Assembly (NCBI RefSeq): GCF_040833965.1 | Contig: NZ_CP162142.1 | Location: 806,001 to 870,000, forward strand | DNA length: 64,000 bases | DNA from: Leptospira sp. WS39.C2 | GTDB taxonomy: Bacteria; Spirochaetota; Leptospiria; Leptospirales; Leptospiraceae | Direction: 5' to 3' | Shown: piece by piece, positions 1-11,104 of the stretch | Position numbering within the stretch: position 1 is the first letter of the stretch | Layout: the number at the start of each line of letters is the position of its first letter | The notes under the pieces: model-generated | What the model was told of the DNA's origin: nothing | Database searches by the model: none | Seen by the model: the letters and a program-made list of their open reading frames with translations, nothing else | Made by a program: the position numbers and the translations under genes

Positions 1-876
1 GAAAAAGGTGCTCTTGAGTATACGATCATCGTATCAGCAAACGCATCGGAACCTGCTCCTATGTTATACATTGCTCCTTACTCAGGTGCAACAATGGCTG
101 AATACTTTATGTATGAAGAAGGGAAAGCAACTCTCGTTGTTTACGATGACCTTTCCAAACAAGCCGTAGCATACCGACAAATGTCACTTCTACTTCGCCG
201 CCCACCAGGTCGTGAAGCATATCCTGGGGACGTATTCTACCTTCACTCTCGCCTCCTTGAAAGAGCAGCGAAACTCGATGATAAATTTGGTGGTGGGTCT
301 ATGACTGCACTTCCAATCATTGAAACACAAGAAGGGGAAGTATCAGCATACATTCCTACAAACGTAATTTCCATCACAGATGGTCAGATTTACCTTCAAT
401 CCAATTTATTTGCATCGGGCCTTCGCCCTGCGGTGGATGTGGGAATTTCTGTATCACGGGTTGGATCTGCAGCGCAAATCAAAGCGATGAAAAAAGTAGC
501 GGGAACACTCAAGTCAGACCTTGCACAGTTCCGTGACTTAGAAGCGTTTGCACAGTTAGGAACGGAACTCGATCCAGTGACACAAGCACAGCTTGATCGT
601 GGATACCGAGTTCTTGAAATTTTAAAACAACCAAACAACTCTCCAACACCAGTGGAAGAACAAGTGATTTCGATCTTTGCTGTGACAAAAGGATTTATGG
701 ATACAATTCCTACTGCAAAAGTAAGAGAATTCGAAGCCTTCCTTTTGAAAACAATGAGAGAGCAACACCCAGAAATTTTGGAAGAAATCAGAACTGCCAA
801 AGAAGTAAAACAAGAAGCAGCTCTGCAAAAAACAATCAAATCGATTGTAGAACATTTTTTAGCAAAGAATAACTAA
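1..876 (+). CDS. atpA: ATP synthase F1 subunit alpha, 3' part
   Basis: The reading frame is open from base 1 and ends at TAA 874-876, giving the last 291 residues of the alpha subunit. The 5' part, including the P-loop, lies outside the window. The conserved block around [11 protein letters not shown] (near residues 142-152 of the fragment), which in alpha/beta subunits lies by the nucleotide site, is intact, and the C-terminal helical domain follows. Alpha forms the non-catalytic nucleotide sites of the cytoplasmic F1 hexamer. It is followed after 11 bases by atpG and then atpD and atpC, the usual order. The first ATG in the window (61) is internal, not the start. Confidence 0.97.
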   Translation, partial: EKGALEYTIIVSANASEPAPMLYIAPYSGATMAEYFMYEEGKATLVVYDDLSKQAVAYRQMSLLLRRPPGREAYPGDVFYLHSRLLERAAKLDDKFGGGSMTALPIIETQEGEVSAYIPTNVISITDGQIYLQSNLFASGLRPAVDVGISVSRVGSAAQIKAMKKVAGTLKSDLAQFRDLEAFAQLGTELDPVTQAQLDRGYRVLEILKQPNNSPTPVEEQVISIFAVTKGFMDTIPTAKVREFEAFLLKTMREQHPEILEEIRTAKEVKQEAALQKTIKSIVEHFLAKNN

Positions 877-887
877 GGGGAAAGATC

Positions 888-1757
888 TTGGCGACACCGC
901 GTGAGATAAAAAAGAGGATTAACTCGGTTAAAAACACGAGAAAAATCACTCGAACCATGGAGATGGTCTCCACGGCTAAGGCAAAAAAAGCCACTAACAA
1001 AGTGAATGCGGCGAAACCATACGCTGACTTAACACGTGAGTTAGTATCTTCTTTGTCTAGCCTTGCAGGGATCATTCACAGCCCTTACTTAAGGAAGCCG
1101 GATAAAATCCGTAAAGTTGCTATCCTTGCTATCGCCGCAAATCGTGGGTTATGCGGTGGTTTTAACTCCAACCTTCTTCGTATGGTAAAAAACCGTATTG
1201 AAGAGTTGAAGTCAAAAGGTGTGGAAGTAGAAGTCCACGCTGTAGGGAAAAAGGCGATCTCTTTCTTTAAATTTGCTAAAGTTGAATTGGTAACTTCATA
1301 CACCAACATCGATGACAAAGCCGGAAGTAAAGAGGCAAACGATCTTGCTTCTTATTTTATGGAACGTTTTGCCAACGAATCGGTGGATTCTGTTGAAATC
1401 ATTTCCACTCATTATTATTCAGCAGCAAATCAAAAACCTGAGATTACCACAGTTCTTCCACTTCAAATGGAAGAATCGGGATCCAAGGGATCTACGGGAC
1501 CGGATGTATTGTACGAACCAGACCCAAAAACCATCTTAGAAAACTTACTTCCAATGGTGATTAAAACAACTTTTGTTAAAATCATTTTGGAGTCAGTTGC
1601 TTCCGAACACATTGCACGTAGAGTGGCGATGAAGGCAGCTACAGATGCCGCTGGTGAGATGATTAAACTTCTGACTCGTGGATACAACAGAGTTCGTCAG
1701 GCAAAAATTACGCAGGAAATTTCAGAAATCGTAGGGGGAGCGGAAGCCATCTCCTAA
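888..1757 (+). CDS. atpG: ATP synthase F1 subunit gamma
   Basis: A 289-residue protein of normal family length that forms the rotating central stalk of F1. The N-terminal helix ([18 protein letters not shown]) and the C-terminal helix ([21 protein letters not shown]) are the diagnostic parts of the coiled-coil shaft; the central domain has the LCGGFN motif near residue 88. The start is a TTG at 888, placed about 6 bases after AAGGGGAAAG, a good ribosome-binding site; no ATG upstream fits the family N-terminus. It lies 11 bases after atpA and 21 bases before atpD, so the genes are almost certainly cotranscribed. Confidence 0.97.
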   Translation: MATPREIKKRINSVKNTRKITRTMEMVSTAKAKKATNKVNAAKPYADLTRELVSSLSSLAGIIHSPYLRKPDKIRKVAILAIAANRGLCGGFNSNLLRMVKNRIEELKSKGVEVEVHAVGKKAISFFKFAKVELVTSYTNIDDKAGSKEANDLASYFMERFANESVDSVEIISTHYYSAANQKPEITTVLPLQMEESGSKGSTGPDVLYEPDPKTILENLLPMVIKTTFVKIILESVASEHIARRVAMKAATDAAGEMIKLLTRGYNRVRQAKITQEISEIVGGAEAIS

Positions 1758-3185
<1,428 letters not shown>

Positions 3186-3190
3186 TTCGG

Positions 3191-3571
3191 ATGAGTAAAG
3201 AACTGACTTTAACAGTCATCTCTCCTGACAAAATCCTTTACCAGGGCAAGGCGGAATCAGTGATTCTGCCAGGTTCTGTGGGTTATTTTGGAATTTTACC
3301 AGGCCATGCAACTTTAGTCTCCCAACTTGATTTTGGGCTCATCAAATTGCACACGTCTGGTAAAGAATTCCGAATCGCCATTGATGGTGGGTTCTCTGAA
3401 GTGAGAAATGACCAAATCCGAGTGCTCACTGAGGGTGGGGAATCCGAGGACGATTTATCCCATGACCACGCCATCGAACTCTTACAGGAAGCGGAAGCAC
3501 TCCCAACCTCGAAAGAGAAAGAAAATCTCCTAAAGAAAGCAAAAGTTCGCATTTTACTGCACGAACGTTAA
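3191..3571 (+). CDS. atpC: ATP synthase F1 subunit epsilon
   Basis: A 126-residue epsilon subunit. The N-terminal beta-sandwich shows the family pattern (LTVISPDKILYQGKAESVILPG, then GYFGILPGHA near residues 36-45), and a short helical C-terminal hairpin follows (AIELLQEAEALPTSKEKENL). Epsilon contacts gamma and the c-ring and can inhibit ATP hydrolysis. It starts 5 bases after atpD and is the last ATP synthase gene here. The next gene begins 47 bases on, and no clear stem-loop terminator with a T-run is visible in that gap, so readthrough into the following genes is possible. Confidence 0.96.
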   Translation: MSKELTLTVISPDKILYQGKAESVILPGSVGYFGILPGHATLVSQLDFGLIKLHTSGKEFRIAIDGGFSEVRNDQIRVLTEGGESEDDLSHDHAIELLQEAEALPTSKEKENLLKKAKVRILLHER

Positions 3572-3618
3572 TTTTTTTCCCCCCTTCTTGCCGAAAATAT
3601 ACCAGAGGGGGATTTCCT

Positions 3619-3915
3619 TTGAATTCAATCTGGATCAGACGAATGGTATTCTTTATTGTACTATTGTCTGGATTGGTTTACTTAAAGGAAAACCCTGATT
3701 TGCGAAAAAGAATCTATTCGGAAGCACCGATTCGTGTTAAAATTGAGGGACCAGTTGTGAACCCTGGAGTTTATACATTAGAAGCAGGTTCCAATGGAAA
3801 CGATTTAATTGAGATCGCTGGTGGAACATTACCAGGTGCGCAAATCAAAACGGAGGACAGTATCTTGGAACAGCCGTTAGAGGATGGCCAGATACTAAAT
3901 TTGGGAAAACGGTAA
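3619..3915 (+). CDS. Small membrane-anchored SLBB-like protein
   Basis: A 98-residue protein with an N-terminal membrane anchor (residues about 8-23, after IRR) and one small soluble domain. The domain matches the SLBB/beta-grasp pattern: IRVKIEGPVVNPGVYTLEAG, then DLIEIAGGTLPGA. SLBB domains occur in polysaccharide-export and competence proteins and bind ligands or sugars; what this one binds is unknown. The TTG start at 3619 follows GAGGGGGATTTCC. It sits 9 bases upstream of the acidic repeat protein, suggesting cotranscription. Family assignment comes from sequence pattern; the function is not inferred. Confidence 0.8.
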   Translation: MNSIWIRRMVFFIVLLSGLVYLKENPDLRKRIYSEAPIRVKIEGPVVNPGVYTLEAGSNGNDLIEIAGGTLPGAQIKTEDSILEQPLEDGQILNLGKR

Positions 3916-3924
3916 TCGAGGCGA

Positions 3925-6246
3925 ATGGCGGATCAAGAAAAGAATAAAAACGAAGATCTAGATAACATCGAACCTATACTCGATGAAGACTCGTTTTCGT
4001 TAGATTTGGATGATTTTGATATTGGTGATGAGGATTTAGATGTCTCACCAGGGATTGAAGCTCCAAACTTAGATGATATTTCCGCCTTTGATGATGAAGA
4101 CGATTCCATTTCAGGTATGGTTGCTTCGTCTGATGATTATGATGATATATTAGATATAGACTTAGATTCCGATTTAAATTTACTCGGGGAAGAAGACCCC
4201 ATTTTACACGATGAGGACATTCAGGCTGATTTTTCAGACTATGAAGATGACTCAGATACAGTTCCACACACACAACAACCATCCCATTCGAATCAAAACA
4301 ATGGTATTGAAGACGAAGAACTCGAATTAGAATTTGATGATGATTTAATTGATCTCGATAAAGAGATTGAATCCATTCTCAATGGCGAAGATGGAATTTT
4401 ATCATCTAAAAAACAATCTCCATCCGTGGATGAAGATGAAGATGGCCCAATTTCTCTTTCATTGGAAGAGTTGGAAAACATTACAGGTTCACTTCCTGAA
4501 GAAGAACACTCTGGACTTCCAGAACGAAATCAAAACATCGAAGATGATACATTCGGTGAACATGCGTTAATTGATGAACATTCTGATTTAGATTTGGATT
4601 TGGATGACTCTGAAATTGATACATCCTTGTCCTTCGATGAAGATGGAAAACCGCAGTTTGATCTTACTGACTACGATAACGAAGAAACATTTGTTCCTCA
4701 AGATGACTTAGGTCCAGGCGGAGAAGAAGGATCTAATTTCCAATCATTAGTAGATCCAGAAGAAGAAGAATTATTCGGTCATAATAAAGAAGATGAAAAT
4801 CTTACGTTATCTGATGAAGAACTTGGTAGTATCCTCGGTGCAGGTGGTGAAGCAAGTTTAGAGGAAACCTTAGCATCCGAAGAAGAATTTTTTACCACAG
4901 ATGATCATTCTGAATTACCAAGTTTTGCCGATGATGAGGAAGGTGGATTCGACCTATTAGGTGGTGAGTTTGAACCGCTTGAAGAAAAATCAAGTGAATC
5001 TGATGGAGAAGACGAAGAAGGTCCACTCACACTTTCACTCGAAGAACTAGAAAATATTTCAGGTGGTGTAGATCTCGATGGTATGGAAGAACCATCTTCT
5101 GACCTTCTAAGTGAAGTGATCGAAGATGAATCCATTACTTTAAGCGCTGACGAACTTGGAAGTATCATCGCCAATGATCCCATCGAAGAAGAAGATGCGG
5201 AAGAAGTACACCATGAACTTGATACAGATTTAGGTGATGATTTTGGATTTGATTTTGGTGAACCAGAATCTGATGTTTCAGAACCTACGGTAGAAGGATT
5301 AGAAGGTGAAATGGAAGGATTTGAATCTTCTTCGGAAGAAGAAGATGATGAAGGTCCAATTGCCCTTTCCCTAGAAGAATTAGATTCCATTGCAGCAGAA
5401 GCAGAAGAAGTTTCTGACGAAGAATTAGTAGATAGTTTAGACAGGGCACCTCTCCCTTATGAGGAAGACCTAACTCCTAAATCGGATTTATTGGCAGAAG
5501 AAGAAGAGGACGAATCCATCGCTCTTTCTATGGAAGAGTTAGAAAATATCACTGCCTTAGAAGAAGAGGAAGGGATTTCCGATTTAGGTGGAGCTGGTTC
5601 TTTAGAAGCAGAGATCGAAGAAGAAGATGTTACACTTTCTCCTGAAAGTTTAGATGCGATACTTGGAGAGGAACTCCCAGGGGAAGGATTGGAAGACATT
5701 GCCAACCTCCCAGAAGAAGAAGAGTTTACACTTTCAGAACAAATTGAAGACGAACCAATTTCTGATTTTACGTTCGACTCTTCCGAAGATGATTCTACTT
5801 CCGATTTTACTATGGAACCGATGGAAGACATCGATTTAGTTGAACACGAAGGAGAATCAAACTTCGGTGACCTTGCCACTGAAACAACGATTGATGATAG
5901 CTTTGATTTAACTCATGATCTTTCATCTGAAGTTAGAACACCAACCCTTGCTTCCGATGATTCATTAGAATTTGAAGTTGATTTAGATGAATATGCGATG
6001 GAAGGAAAACTTTCTCCTCTCGAAGAACTTCGTAAGTCAGATGTTTCCGTGCCTGATTCTAATAAAGAATCCGCAGATGCATTTGCAGAAGCAGGTGGAG
6101 ATCAATTATCAGTTGGGGATCGAAAGAAAGTATTAGGTTATCTTGACAACTTACTTGGAAACTTACCAGATGAGGTTATCCGAGAATTCTCGAAGTCACA
6201 ATATTTCGAGTTATACAAAAAAATGATGAAAGAACTGGAGTTATAA
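3925..6246 (+). CDS. Highly acidic repeat protein, function unknown
   Basis: A 773-residue protein dominated by Asp, Glu, Ser and Leu, with no signal peptide or membrane segment, so probably cytoplasmic. A short amphipathic motif recurs roughly eight times in an acidic, probably disordered background: D/E-x-(I/L)-(T/S/A)-L-S-x-E-E-L-x-(N/S)-I, near residues 174, 290, 364, 401, 474, 529, 567 and a weaker one near 597. The last 60 residues differ: a compact, predicted helical module (DRKKVLGYLDNLLGNLP, then SQYFELYKKMMKELEL) with basic residues. Only one base separates it from the GAF protein, whose N-terminus is also acidic, so the pair may act together. I do not recognise a named family. The motif spacing suggests a scaffold with repeated short binding motifs, which is inference. 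Confidence 0.85.
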   Translation: MADQEKNKNEDLDNIEPILDEDSFSLDLDDFDIGDEDLDVSPGIEAPNLDDISAFDDEDDSISGMVASSDDYDDILDIDLDSDLNLLGEEDPILHDEDIQADFSDYEDDSDTVPHTQQPSHSNQNNGIEDEELELEFDDDLIDLDKEIESILNGEDGILSSKKQSPSVDEDEDGPISLSLEELENITGSLPEEEHSGLPERNQNIEDDTFGEHALIDEHSDLDLDLDDSEIDTSLSFDEDGKPQFDLTDYDNEETFVPQDDLGPGGEEGSNFQSLVDPEEEELFGHNKEDENLTLSDEELGSILGAGGEASLEETLASEEEFFTTDDHSELPSFADDEEGGFDLLGGEFEPLEEKSSESDGEDEEGPLTLSLEELENISGGVDLDGMEEPSSDLLSEVIEDESITLSADELGSIIANDPIEEEDAEEVHHELDTDLGDDFGFDFGEPESDVSEPTVEGLEGEMEGFESSSEEEDDEGPIALSLEELDSIAAEAEEVSDEELVDSLDRAPLPYEEDLTPKSDLLAEEEEDESIALSMEELENITALEEEEGISDLGGAGSLEAEIEEEDVTLSPESLDAILGEELPGEGLEDIANLPEEEEFTLSEQIEDEPISDFTFDSSEDDSTSDFTMEPMEDIDLVEHEGESNFGDLATETTIDDSFDLTHDLSSEVRTPTLASDDSLEFEVDLDEYAMEGKLSPLEELRKSDVSVPDSNKESADAFAEAGGDQLSVGDRKKVLGYLDNLLGNLPDEVIREFSKSQYFELYKKMMKELEL

Positions 6247-6247
6247 A

Positions 6248-8458
6248 GTGGGACTTCTCGATAGAGCCGAAGAGATTAAAAAAACTTCGGAAACAAAAGT
6301 ATCCCCAACTCCTTCTGCTAAAAAAGATTCACCTTCCTTACTAAAAAAAGCAGAACATTTTCTTGAGACAGAACCAGTCAAAAATCAAAATACTCCTGAG
6401 TCTATTCCTGTCTCTGATTCCGACTCAGATTGGTTAGACGAAGCTATTTCTGATACTTTAGCTACTGAAATTGGTGATTTGCCAAGTCCAGATGGAGAAG
6501 AAGAGTTTGACCTAAGTGATATTCCCGAATTAACAGATTCTGATTTTGGAGATTTGAGTGAGAGTCACGAAGATTGGAATGAGAATCCCATTTCAAATTT
6601 GGAAGATGATTTGGATTCTCTACATGAAGAATCCAATCCGTACGAACCGGTTACTTCCGAATCTGATTCCGATTTAGAATCAAATCAAAATTCTGATCAC
6701 GAACCCGAAATTCCTGAACTTGATGGAATCGAAGAACCTGAGCCTATCCAAAATACGGACCAAGAACCAGAATTAGGTGATGATTTAGTTGAACGAGATT
6801 ATCATGATGATTTAGATGAACCAGATGTCCCTCTCCCTGAAGTAAATTTATTTGATGAATGGGAAAATGAGGCAAAAAAAGAAGCAGCCAAACAACCGTT
6901 ACGACCTTCAAAGGAAGACCCAGCTCCAATCGGGGAAGAGGTATTATTTGATGATGAGTCCGATTTCGGTACTGCACCAATCTCTTATCATCTTGCTTCT
7001 AAAAAACGAATCGAAAATTACCAAGCAATCTTTGAGATAACAAAAGAAATTGCATCTTCAAAAGAATTTTCTGATTTTTTTGATAACTTAGTATACAGCT
7101 TAATTGGTCAAGTTGGTTGTCATTCCGTTGTTGTTTTAACTTCAACAAATCCTAAAAATACAAAATGGGAAGCAATCGCTGCACAAGGGATCCAATCTAA
7201 GGACTCTTGGTATATATCACCAGGTGATGAAATATATGCAAGGATCTCAGATTCTGAGACAGTGATATATGCGGGGGAATTTAAATCCTCTAGATTACCG
7301 AATCGAGAATTAAGTTTACTGAATGAAATGGGAGCTGAGATTCTTGTTCCCATCCGACATGGAGAAAAATGTTTTGGAGTTTTATCCCTCGGTAAACTCA
7401 TCAATGGAGAAGAATACATCACGGATGATTTAGAATTTGCAAAAATAGTAGGTGATATTGCAGGTTCTGTTTTTGAAAGAGTTTCTGAATTTGAAGCAAT
7501 TAATGATGAATTATTGCATACAAAAGAAATCATAGAAATCAATGAGTCTGTCCTACAGTTTGCCAGAGACTTTTCAAAAGTTCGAAAAATGGACGAAGCG
7601 TATGATTTCCTGATTGATAGTATCAAAAACAAATTAGGTGTTAAACAGTTTTCCTTTTTAGTTTTAGATTCTGAAACAAGATCCGATTATATCGTATTTG
7701 GTTCTAACTTTATATTGCCAGAACGTACAAAAGATTTCCGACTCAGTAAAGATTCTGATATAGTTGGTATGGTTTCGAATGTTTCAGGTGTATACAAATT
7801 GGAAAATTTTCGAGAGGATGCCGAACTTAAATCAATTTTTACGAATGATGAGTTAGGAATCATGAGCGAATTTACAATACTTCCAATCATCAATTTAAAT
7901 TGGTTGGTTGGGATGGTAATCATACATTCAACTGGTTCTTCTTGGACTGACACAACTCGTGACGTGGCAGTCTCAATGTTAGAAACATCAGCTCCTGTTT
8001 TTGCAAATTTACTCATCCTCCAAGAGAAAGAAGCACTCTTTAGAAATCCATTTAATCCATTAGAATCTCGAATCCTAACAGAAATCGAAAAAGCATCCTC
8101 CTTAAAGGCATCCTTTACAGTTTCATTGTTTAAAATACAAAACGTTTCTCGGATGATCCACTTGGTTGGAACAGGAACGTTTGCAAGATATGCAGATACA
8201 TTAAGAAAAACAATGATGGACCATATCAGTGAATTAGATTTTTTCACAAGGGTTGGACAAGGAAAATTTGTTTTAGTACTTCATGGTAAAGACAAAGAAG
8301 AAACTGATGTTGTGATTAAAAAAATCAAATCTTCCTTTGCTAAAAAAGAAGAAACAATCATTGGTAATTTCCGAGCAAGTTATAGAGTATTAACACTCGC
8401 ATACCCTCATGATACAAAGGATAAAAACCAATTTTTGGAAATGGTTGAAGAAGCCTAA
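6248..8458 (+). CDS. GAF-domain protein with degenerate GGDEF-like C-terminus
   Basis: A 736-residue soluble protein starting at GTG 6248, one base after the preceding stop. Residues 1 to about 250 are acidic and low-complexity, like the upstream gene. Two GAF-like sensory domains follow (about 255-405 and 440-590; the first contains the ILVPIRHGEKCFGVLSLGK strand pattern typical of GAF). The last 130 residues resemble a GGDEF fold (LFKIQNVSRMIHLVGTGTFARYADTLRKTM, then DFFTRVGQGKFVLVL), but the active-site GG(D/E)EF is replaced by VGQGKF. Diguanylate cyclase activity is therefore not expected; a binding or regulatory role is possible. The ligand of the GAF domains is unknown. Confidence 0.82.
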   Translation: MGLLDRAEEIKKTSETKVSPTPSAKKDSPSLLKKAEHFLETEPVKNQNTPESIPVSDSDSDWLDEAISDTLATEIGDLPSPDGEEEFDLSDIPELTDSDFGDLSESHEDWNENPISNLEDDLDSLHEESNPYEPVTSESDSDLESNQNSDHEPEIPELDGIEEPEPIQNTDQEPELGDDLVERDYHDDLDEPDVPLPEVNLFDEWENEAKKEAAKQPLRPSKEDPAPIGEEVLFDDESDFGTAPISYHLASKKRIENYQAIFEITKEIASSKEFSDFFDNLVYSLIGQVGCHSVVVLTSTNPKNTKWEAIAAQGIQSKDSWYISPGDEIYARISDSETVIYAGEFKSSRLPNRELSLLNEMGAEILVPIRHGEKCFGVLSLGKLINGEEYITDDLEFAKIVGDIAGSVFERVSEFEAINDELLHTKEIIEINESVLQFARDFSKVRKMDEAYDFLIDSIKNKLGVKQFSFLVLDSETRSDYIVFGSNFILPERTKDFRLSKDSDIVGMVSNVSGVYKLENFREDAELKSIFTNDELGIMSEFTILPIINLNWLVGMVIIHSTGSSWTDTTRDVAVSMLETSAPVFANLLILQEKEALFRNPFNPLESRILTEIEKASSLKASFTVSLFKIQNVSRMIHLVGTGTFARYADTLRKTMMDHISELDFFTRVGQGKFVLVLHGKDKEETDVVIKKIKSSFAKKEETIIGNFRASYRVLTLAYPHDTKDKNQFLEMVEEA

Positions 8459-8467
8459 CGACTTTTT

Positions 8468-9865
8468 GTGTTATTTAATTCATTAACCTTCCTTTTACAT
8501 TTTTCCGTATTTTATCTTTTTTATTATTACTCTTCATTTTTTTTTAGAAAAATCTTATTACTTCTTTTTGGTGTTTATTTTTATTCGCAGTGGGGGATTG
8601 GCGGAACTTTATTACTTTTCCTTTCCATTTTTTTTAATTATACGATAGCGATCCTTGTCGATAAAAATTCCGAATCAAAACGAAGGACATTCTTCTTAAT
8701 TGGAATTGTTTCTAATATATTATATCTAGGGGTATTTAAATACTTTTTATTTGTTTGGGGGGTGATGTCGGATCTAAACAATGCAATGGTTGGTGAACCA
8801 TTGCATTGGGAACCAAATATATTATTACCAATTGGAATTTCTTTTTACACTTTTCATAACATAAGTTATTTGATCGAAGTTTTTGATAAAAAAATCCCTG
8901 TATGTAGAAACATTTTTACATTTGTTTTATACGATATGTTTTTCCCGTTATTGTTACTTGGTCCAATTGAAAGACCAGGGAATTTGATCCCACAACTAGA
9001 ATCACCTCGTGTCATTTCAAAAGAAAAAATCTGGAACGGTATTTCTTTGTTTTGTTTTGGTGTGTTTATTAAATCAAGTATAGCGGATCCATTGGCGCGT
9101 TATGTGGGATTAACTACAACTTCATTTGATACATTGGAGCCTGGTATATTGTGGATTGTGGCACCTAGTATCGCATTTCAAGTGTATGCAGATTTTTTTG
9201 GGTATTCTTTGTGTGCGATGGGCCTTGCGGAAACATTAGGTTTTGAATTAATGAACAATTTCAAAAGACCATTTTTTGCATCTAATCCTTCTGAGTTTTG
9301 GTCGAAGTGGCATATTTCCCTTTCAACTTGGTTACGAGATTACGTCTATATTAAGTTAGGTGGAAATCGTTATGGATTTATACGGGAGAATTTTAATTTA
9401 TTATTTGTTTGGTTTTTAACAGGGATTTGGCATGGAGCAGGGTATGGATTTATCATTTGGGGATTTTATTTAGGAATTTGTTTAATTTTATACCGGATTC
9501 TCAAACATACTGGATTCACAACTTACCAAAATCTTATTTTGAAAGGGTTGGGTATTGTTTTTACTTTTTATACATTTTCGTTAGGTCTATTGTTGTTTCG
9601 CATCGTTTCCCCAGCGGATACATTACTAATCATAAAAAACTTAAAATCCATTCCGAGTATTTCTCTTTTCCCTTTTTCGCTTATATTCATTATATTACCT
9701 TTAGTTTTGTTTGATATTTGGCAGGAATGGAATCAAACTGAAAGGCCAACATTTTTCATTTCATCACGTCCTTATCTCTTTTGGATCCTTTTTACAATCT
9801 GTTTTTGTTGGTTTTCGTTAGTTTCTCCGTTTGCCAAGGAAGACTTTTTTTATTTCCAATTTTAA
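8468..9865 (+). CDS. MBOAT family membrane-bound O-acyltransferase
   Basis: A 465-residue polytopic inner-membrane protein with at least ten hydrophobic segments. The AlgI/DltB-type signature is clear: the RPFFASNPSEFWSKWHISLSTWLRDYVY block (about residues 268-295), and the catalytic histidine at about residue 322 in GIWHGAGYGF. These enzymes transfer acyl groups from a cytoplasmic donor to an extracytoplasmic sugar or protein. The GTG start at 8468 is 9 bases after the preceding stop. The following DUF1574/SGNH-like gene is the usual partner of MBOAT proteins, as AlgJ/AlgX are for AlgI, suggesting envelope polysaccharide acylation. The acceptor is unknown. Confidence 0.93.
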   Translation: MLFNSLTFLLHFSVFYLFYYYSSFFFRKILLLLFGVYFYSQWGIGGTLLLFLSIFFNYTIAILVDKNSESKRRTFFLIGIVSNILYLGVFKYFLFVWGVMSDLNNAMVGEPLHWEPNILLPIGISFYTFHNISYLIEVFDKKIPVCRNIFTFVLYDMFFPLLLLGPIERPGNLIPQLESPRVISKEKIWNGISLFCFGVFIKSSIADPLARYVGLTTTSFDTLEPGILWIVAPSIAFQVYADFFGYSLCAMGLAETLGFELMNNFKRPFFASNPSEFWSKWHISLSTWLRDYVYIKLGGNRYGFIRENFNLLFVWFLTGIWHGAGYGFIIWGFYLGICLILYRILKHTGFTTYQNLILKGLGIVFTFYTFSLGLLLFRIVSPADTLLIIKNLKSIPSISLFPFSLIFIILPLVLFDIWQEWNQTERPTFFISSRPYLFWILFTICFCWFSLVSPFAKEDFFYFQF

Positions 9866-9889
9866 GTATCAATGATGGAGGCTTAATTC

Positions 9890-10933
9890 TTGAAACTTCG
9901 ATATTTAACTTTTACGATGTTTTGTATTTCCATTTTGATGCACTTTACATGGGGGTATTTGATCCCGTTTTGTGAAACAACTTCCATCTATTGGTATTTT
10001 GCAAAAAGTCGGCAATGGAATCCTAATGCTAAAATATTAGTGTTAGGTGATAGCCAGATTGTGAGTGGGATTTTACCAGAAACCATCGCAGAAATTGAAG
10101 GATTACAAAAAGAGGAAATTATATTCCTTCCAAAACCAAGCCAACAACCAGAAGGAATTTTGTTGGATACTCTTAGTTTGGTGGGAAAACTCCCACATCT
10201 GAGAAAAATTTATGTGAATATTTCGCCACTGAATACAAGCAAAAATTCAATTACTGATGCGCATAAACAATTGTATTATTCATTCATAAGACCAGAGTTT
10301 TTTCACTTCACTGAACCACTCATTCGAAAAGCATATTATAACCAATTAGCGGATGTATGTTGGAAGTTGGTAATCCAAATTTTCCCTTACTTCGGTTTGA
10401 GTTCGAATACCAATCGTATTTTTTATGATCCCATAACAAAAGAAGATTTAAGCCGAAGAAGGTCCGAATTTGTATCCATTCAAAAAAGTATGGAATCACA
10501 AAGTGGGGCTTGGATATGGAAATCTTTAGATGATGTTCCCACTCTAGTAGAAGGCGAATCTTTTCCTAATTTAGATACCACGGTTCTTTCTGGAAAAAGA
10601 GATTTATCGATCCAATTGTGGGTTCAATGTTTGAGTGAATGGGAGAAACGAAAGTTAGATGTTGTTGTTTTGCGAATTCCATTTTCCCCTCAAATGGAAA
10701 AAGATTTGGCAGAAAAAAATGCGAATCGTGTGACCGATTCTATTTTGGAATTGATGGCAAATACTCCCTTCCAAAACAAAGGGGTTGTTTTTGATTTTAA
10801 AACTGTATTTTTAAAAGATTATGGTTATTTTGCAGATTTGACGCACCTCAACCAAAAAGGAAGAGATGCATTTGGAAACTTATTAAAGGAAAACTTACTT
10901 AATCACTCCAACTCTTCTGCCAAGGGCATGTAA
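9890..10933 (+). CDS. DUF1574-like exported SGNH-type partner of MBOAT
   Basis: A 347-residue protein with one N-terminal membrane segment (residues about 5-23), the rest predicted periplasmic. An SGNH-like block I is visible (ILVLGDSQIVSG, about residues 49-60), and a late DLTHLNQKGRDAFG (about 318-331) gives the Asp/His pair of block V. This arrangement fits leptospiral DUF1574 proteins and AlgJ-like acetylation partners. TTG start at 9890 with GGAGG about 8 bases upstream. It follows the MBOAT gene by 24 bases. Likely the acyl transfer or esterase half of a two-gene envelope-acylation module; the substrate is not inferable. Its 3' end overlaps a small gene on the other strand. Confidence 0.82.
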   Translation: MKLRYLTFTMFCISILMHFTWGYLIPFCETTSIYWYFAKSRQWNPNAKILVLGDSQIVSGILPETIAEIEGLQKEEIIFLPKPSQQPEGILLDTLSLVGKLPHLRKIYVNISPLNTSKNSITDAHKQLYYSFIRPEFFHFTEPLIRKAYYNQLADVCWKLVIQIFPYFGLSSNTNRIFYDPITKEDLSRRRSEFVSIQKSMESQSGAWIWKSLDDVPTLVEGESFPNLDTTVLSGKRDLSIQLWVQCLSEWEKRKLDVVVLRIPFSPQMEKDLAEKNANRVTDSILELMANTPFQNKGVVFDFKTVFLKDYGYFADLTHLNQKGRDAFGNLLKENLLNHSNSSAKGM

Positions 10934-11080
10934 GTTGATCCCCCAACCAATTCCAAAAAATTGTTTTGGAGTGAGAATCTCTTCTGTACTTGGATCCCAA
11001 ATATCTTTTACGAACGCTTCTGCAGAAAGTTCAGTTCCGTAAGGTATTCCCCAGAAATTTTTATCTTCTTTGTATGACAT
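10895..11080 (-). CDS. Small soluble protein, 61 residues, unknown
   Basis: A 61-residue ORF with an ATG at 11080 preceded by AGGGGGCACT, a strong ribosome-binding site at proper distance. The protein is balanced in composition (WGIPYGTELSAEAFVKDIWD, then GWGINLHALGRRVGVIK), with no signal peptide or membrane segment. The last 39 bases overlap the 3' end of the DUF1574-like gene on the plus strand. It lies 24 bases downstream of nothing on its own strand but just beyond the carA stop (11105), so it reads away from carA and could be its last cotranscribed gene. No family recognised. The strong ribosome-binding site is the main reason for calling it real. Confidence 0.62.
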   Translation of the reverse strand: MSYKEDKNFWGIPYGTELSAEAFVKDIWDPSTEEILTPKQFFGIGWGINLHALGRRVGVIK

Positions 11081-11104
11081 AGTGCCCCCTCAATTTACCA
11101 AAGT

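Noticed and set aside
4444..5740. DNA repeats in the acidic gene considered as a CRISPR-like or satellite array
   Set aside because: The repeats vary in sequence and spacing and are explained by the protein motif.
3974..5879. Several open frames antisense to the acidic repeat protein (for example 4905-5390)
   Set aside because: They are Ser-rich shadows of GAA/GAT-rich codons on the other strand, with no ribosome-binding site of their own.
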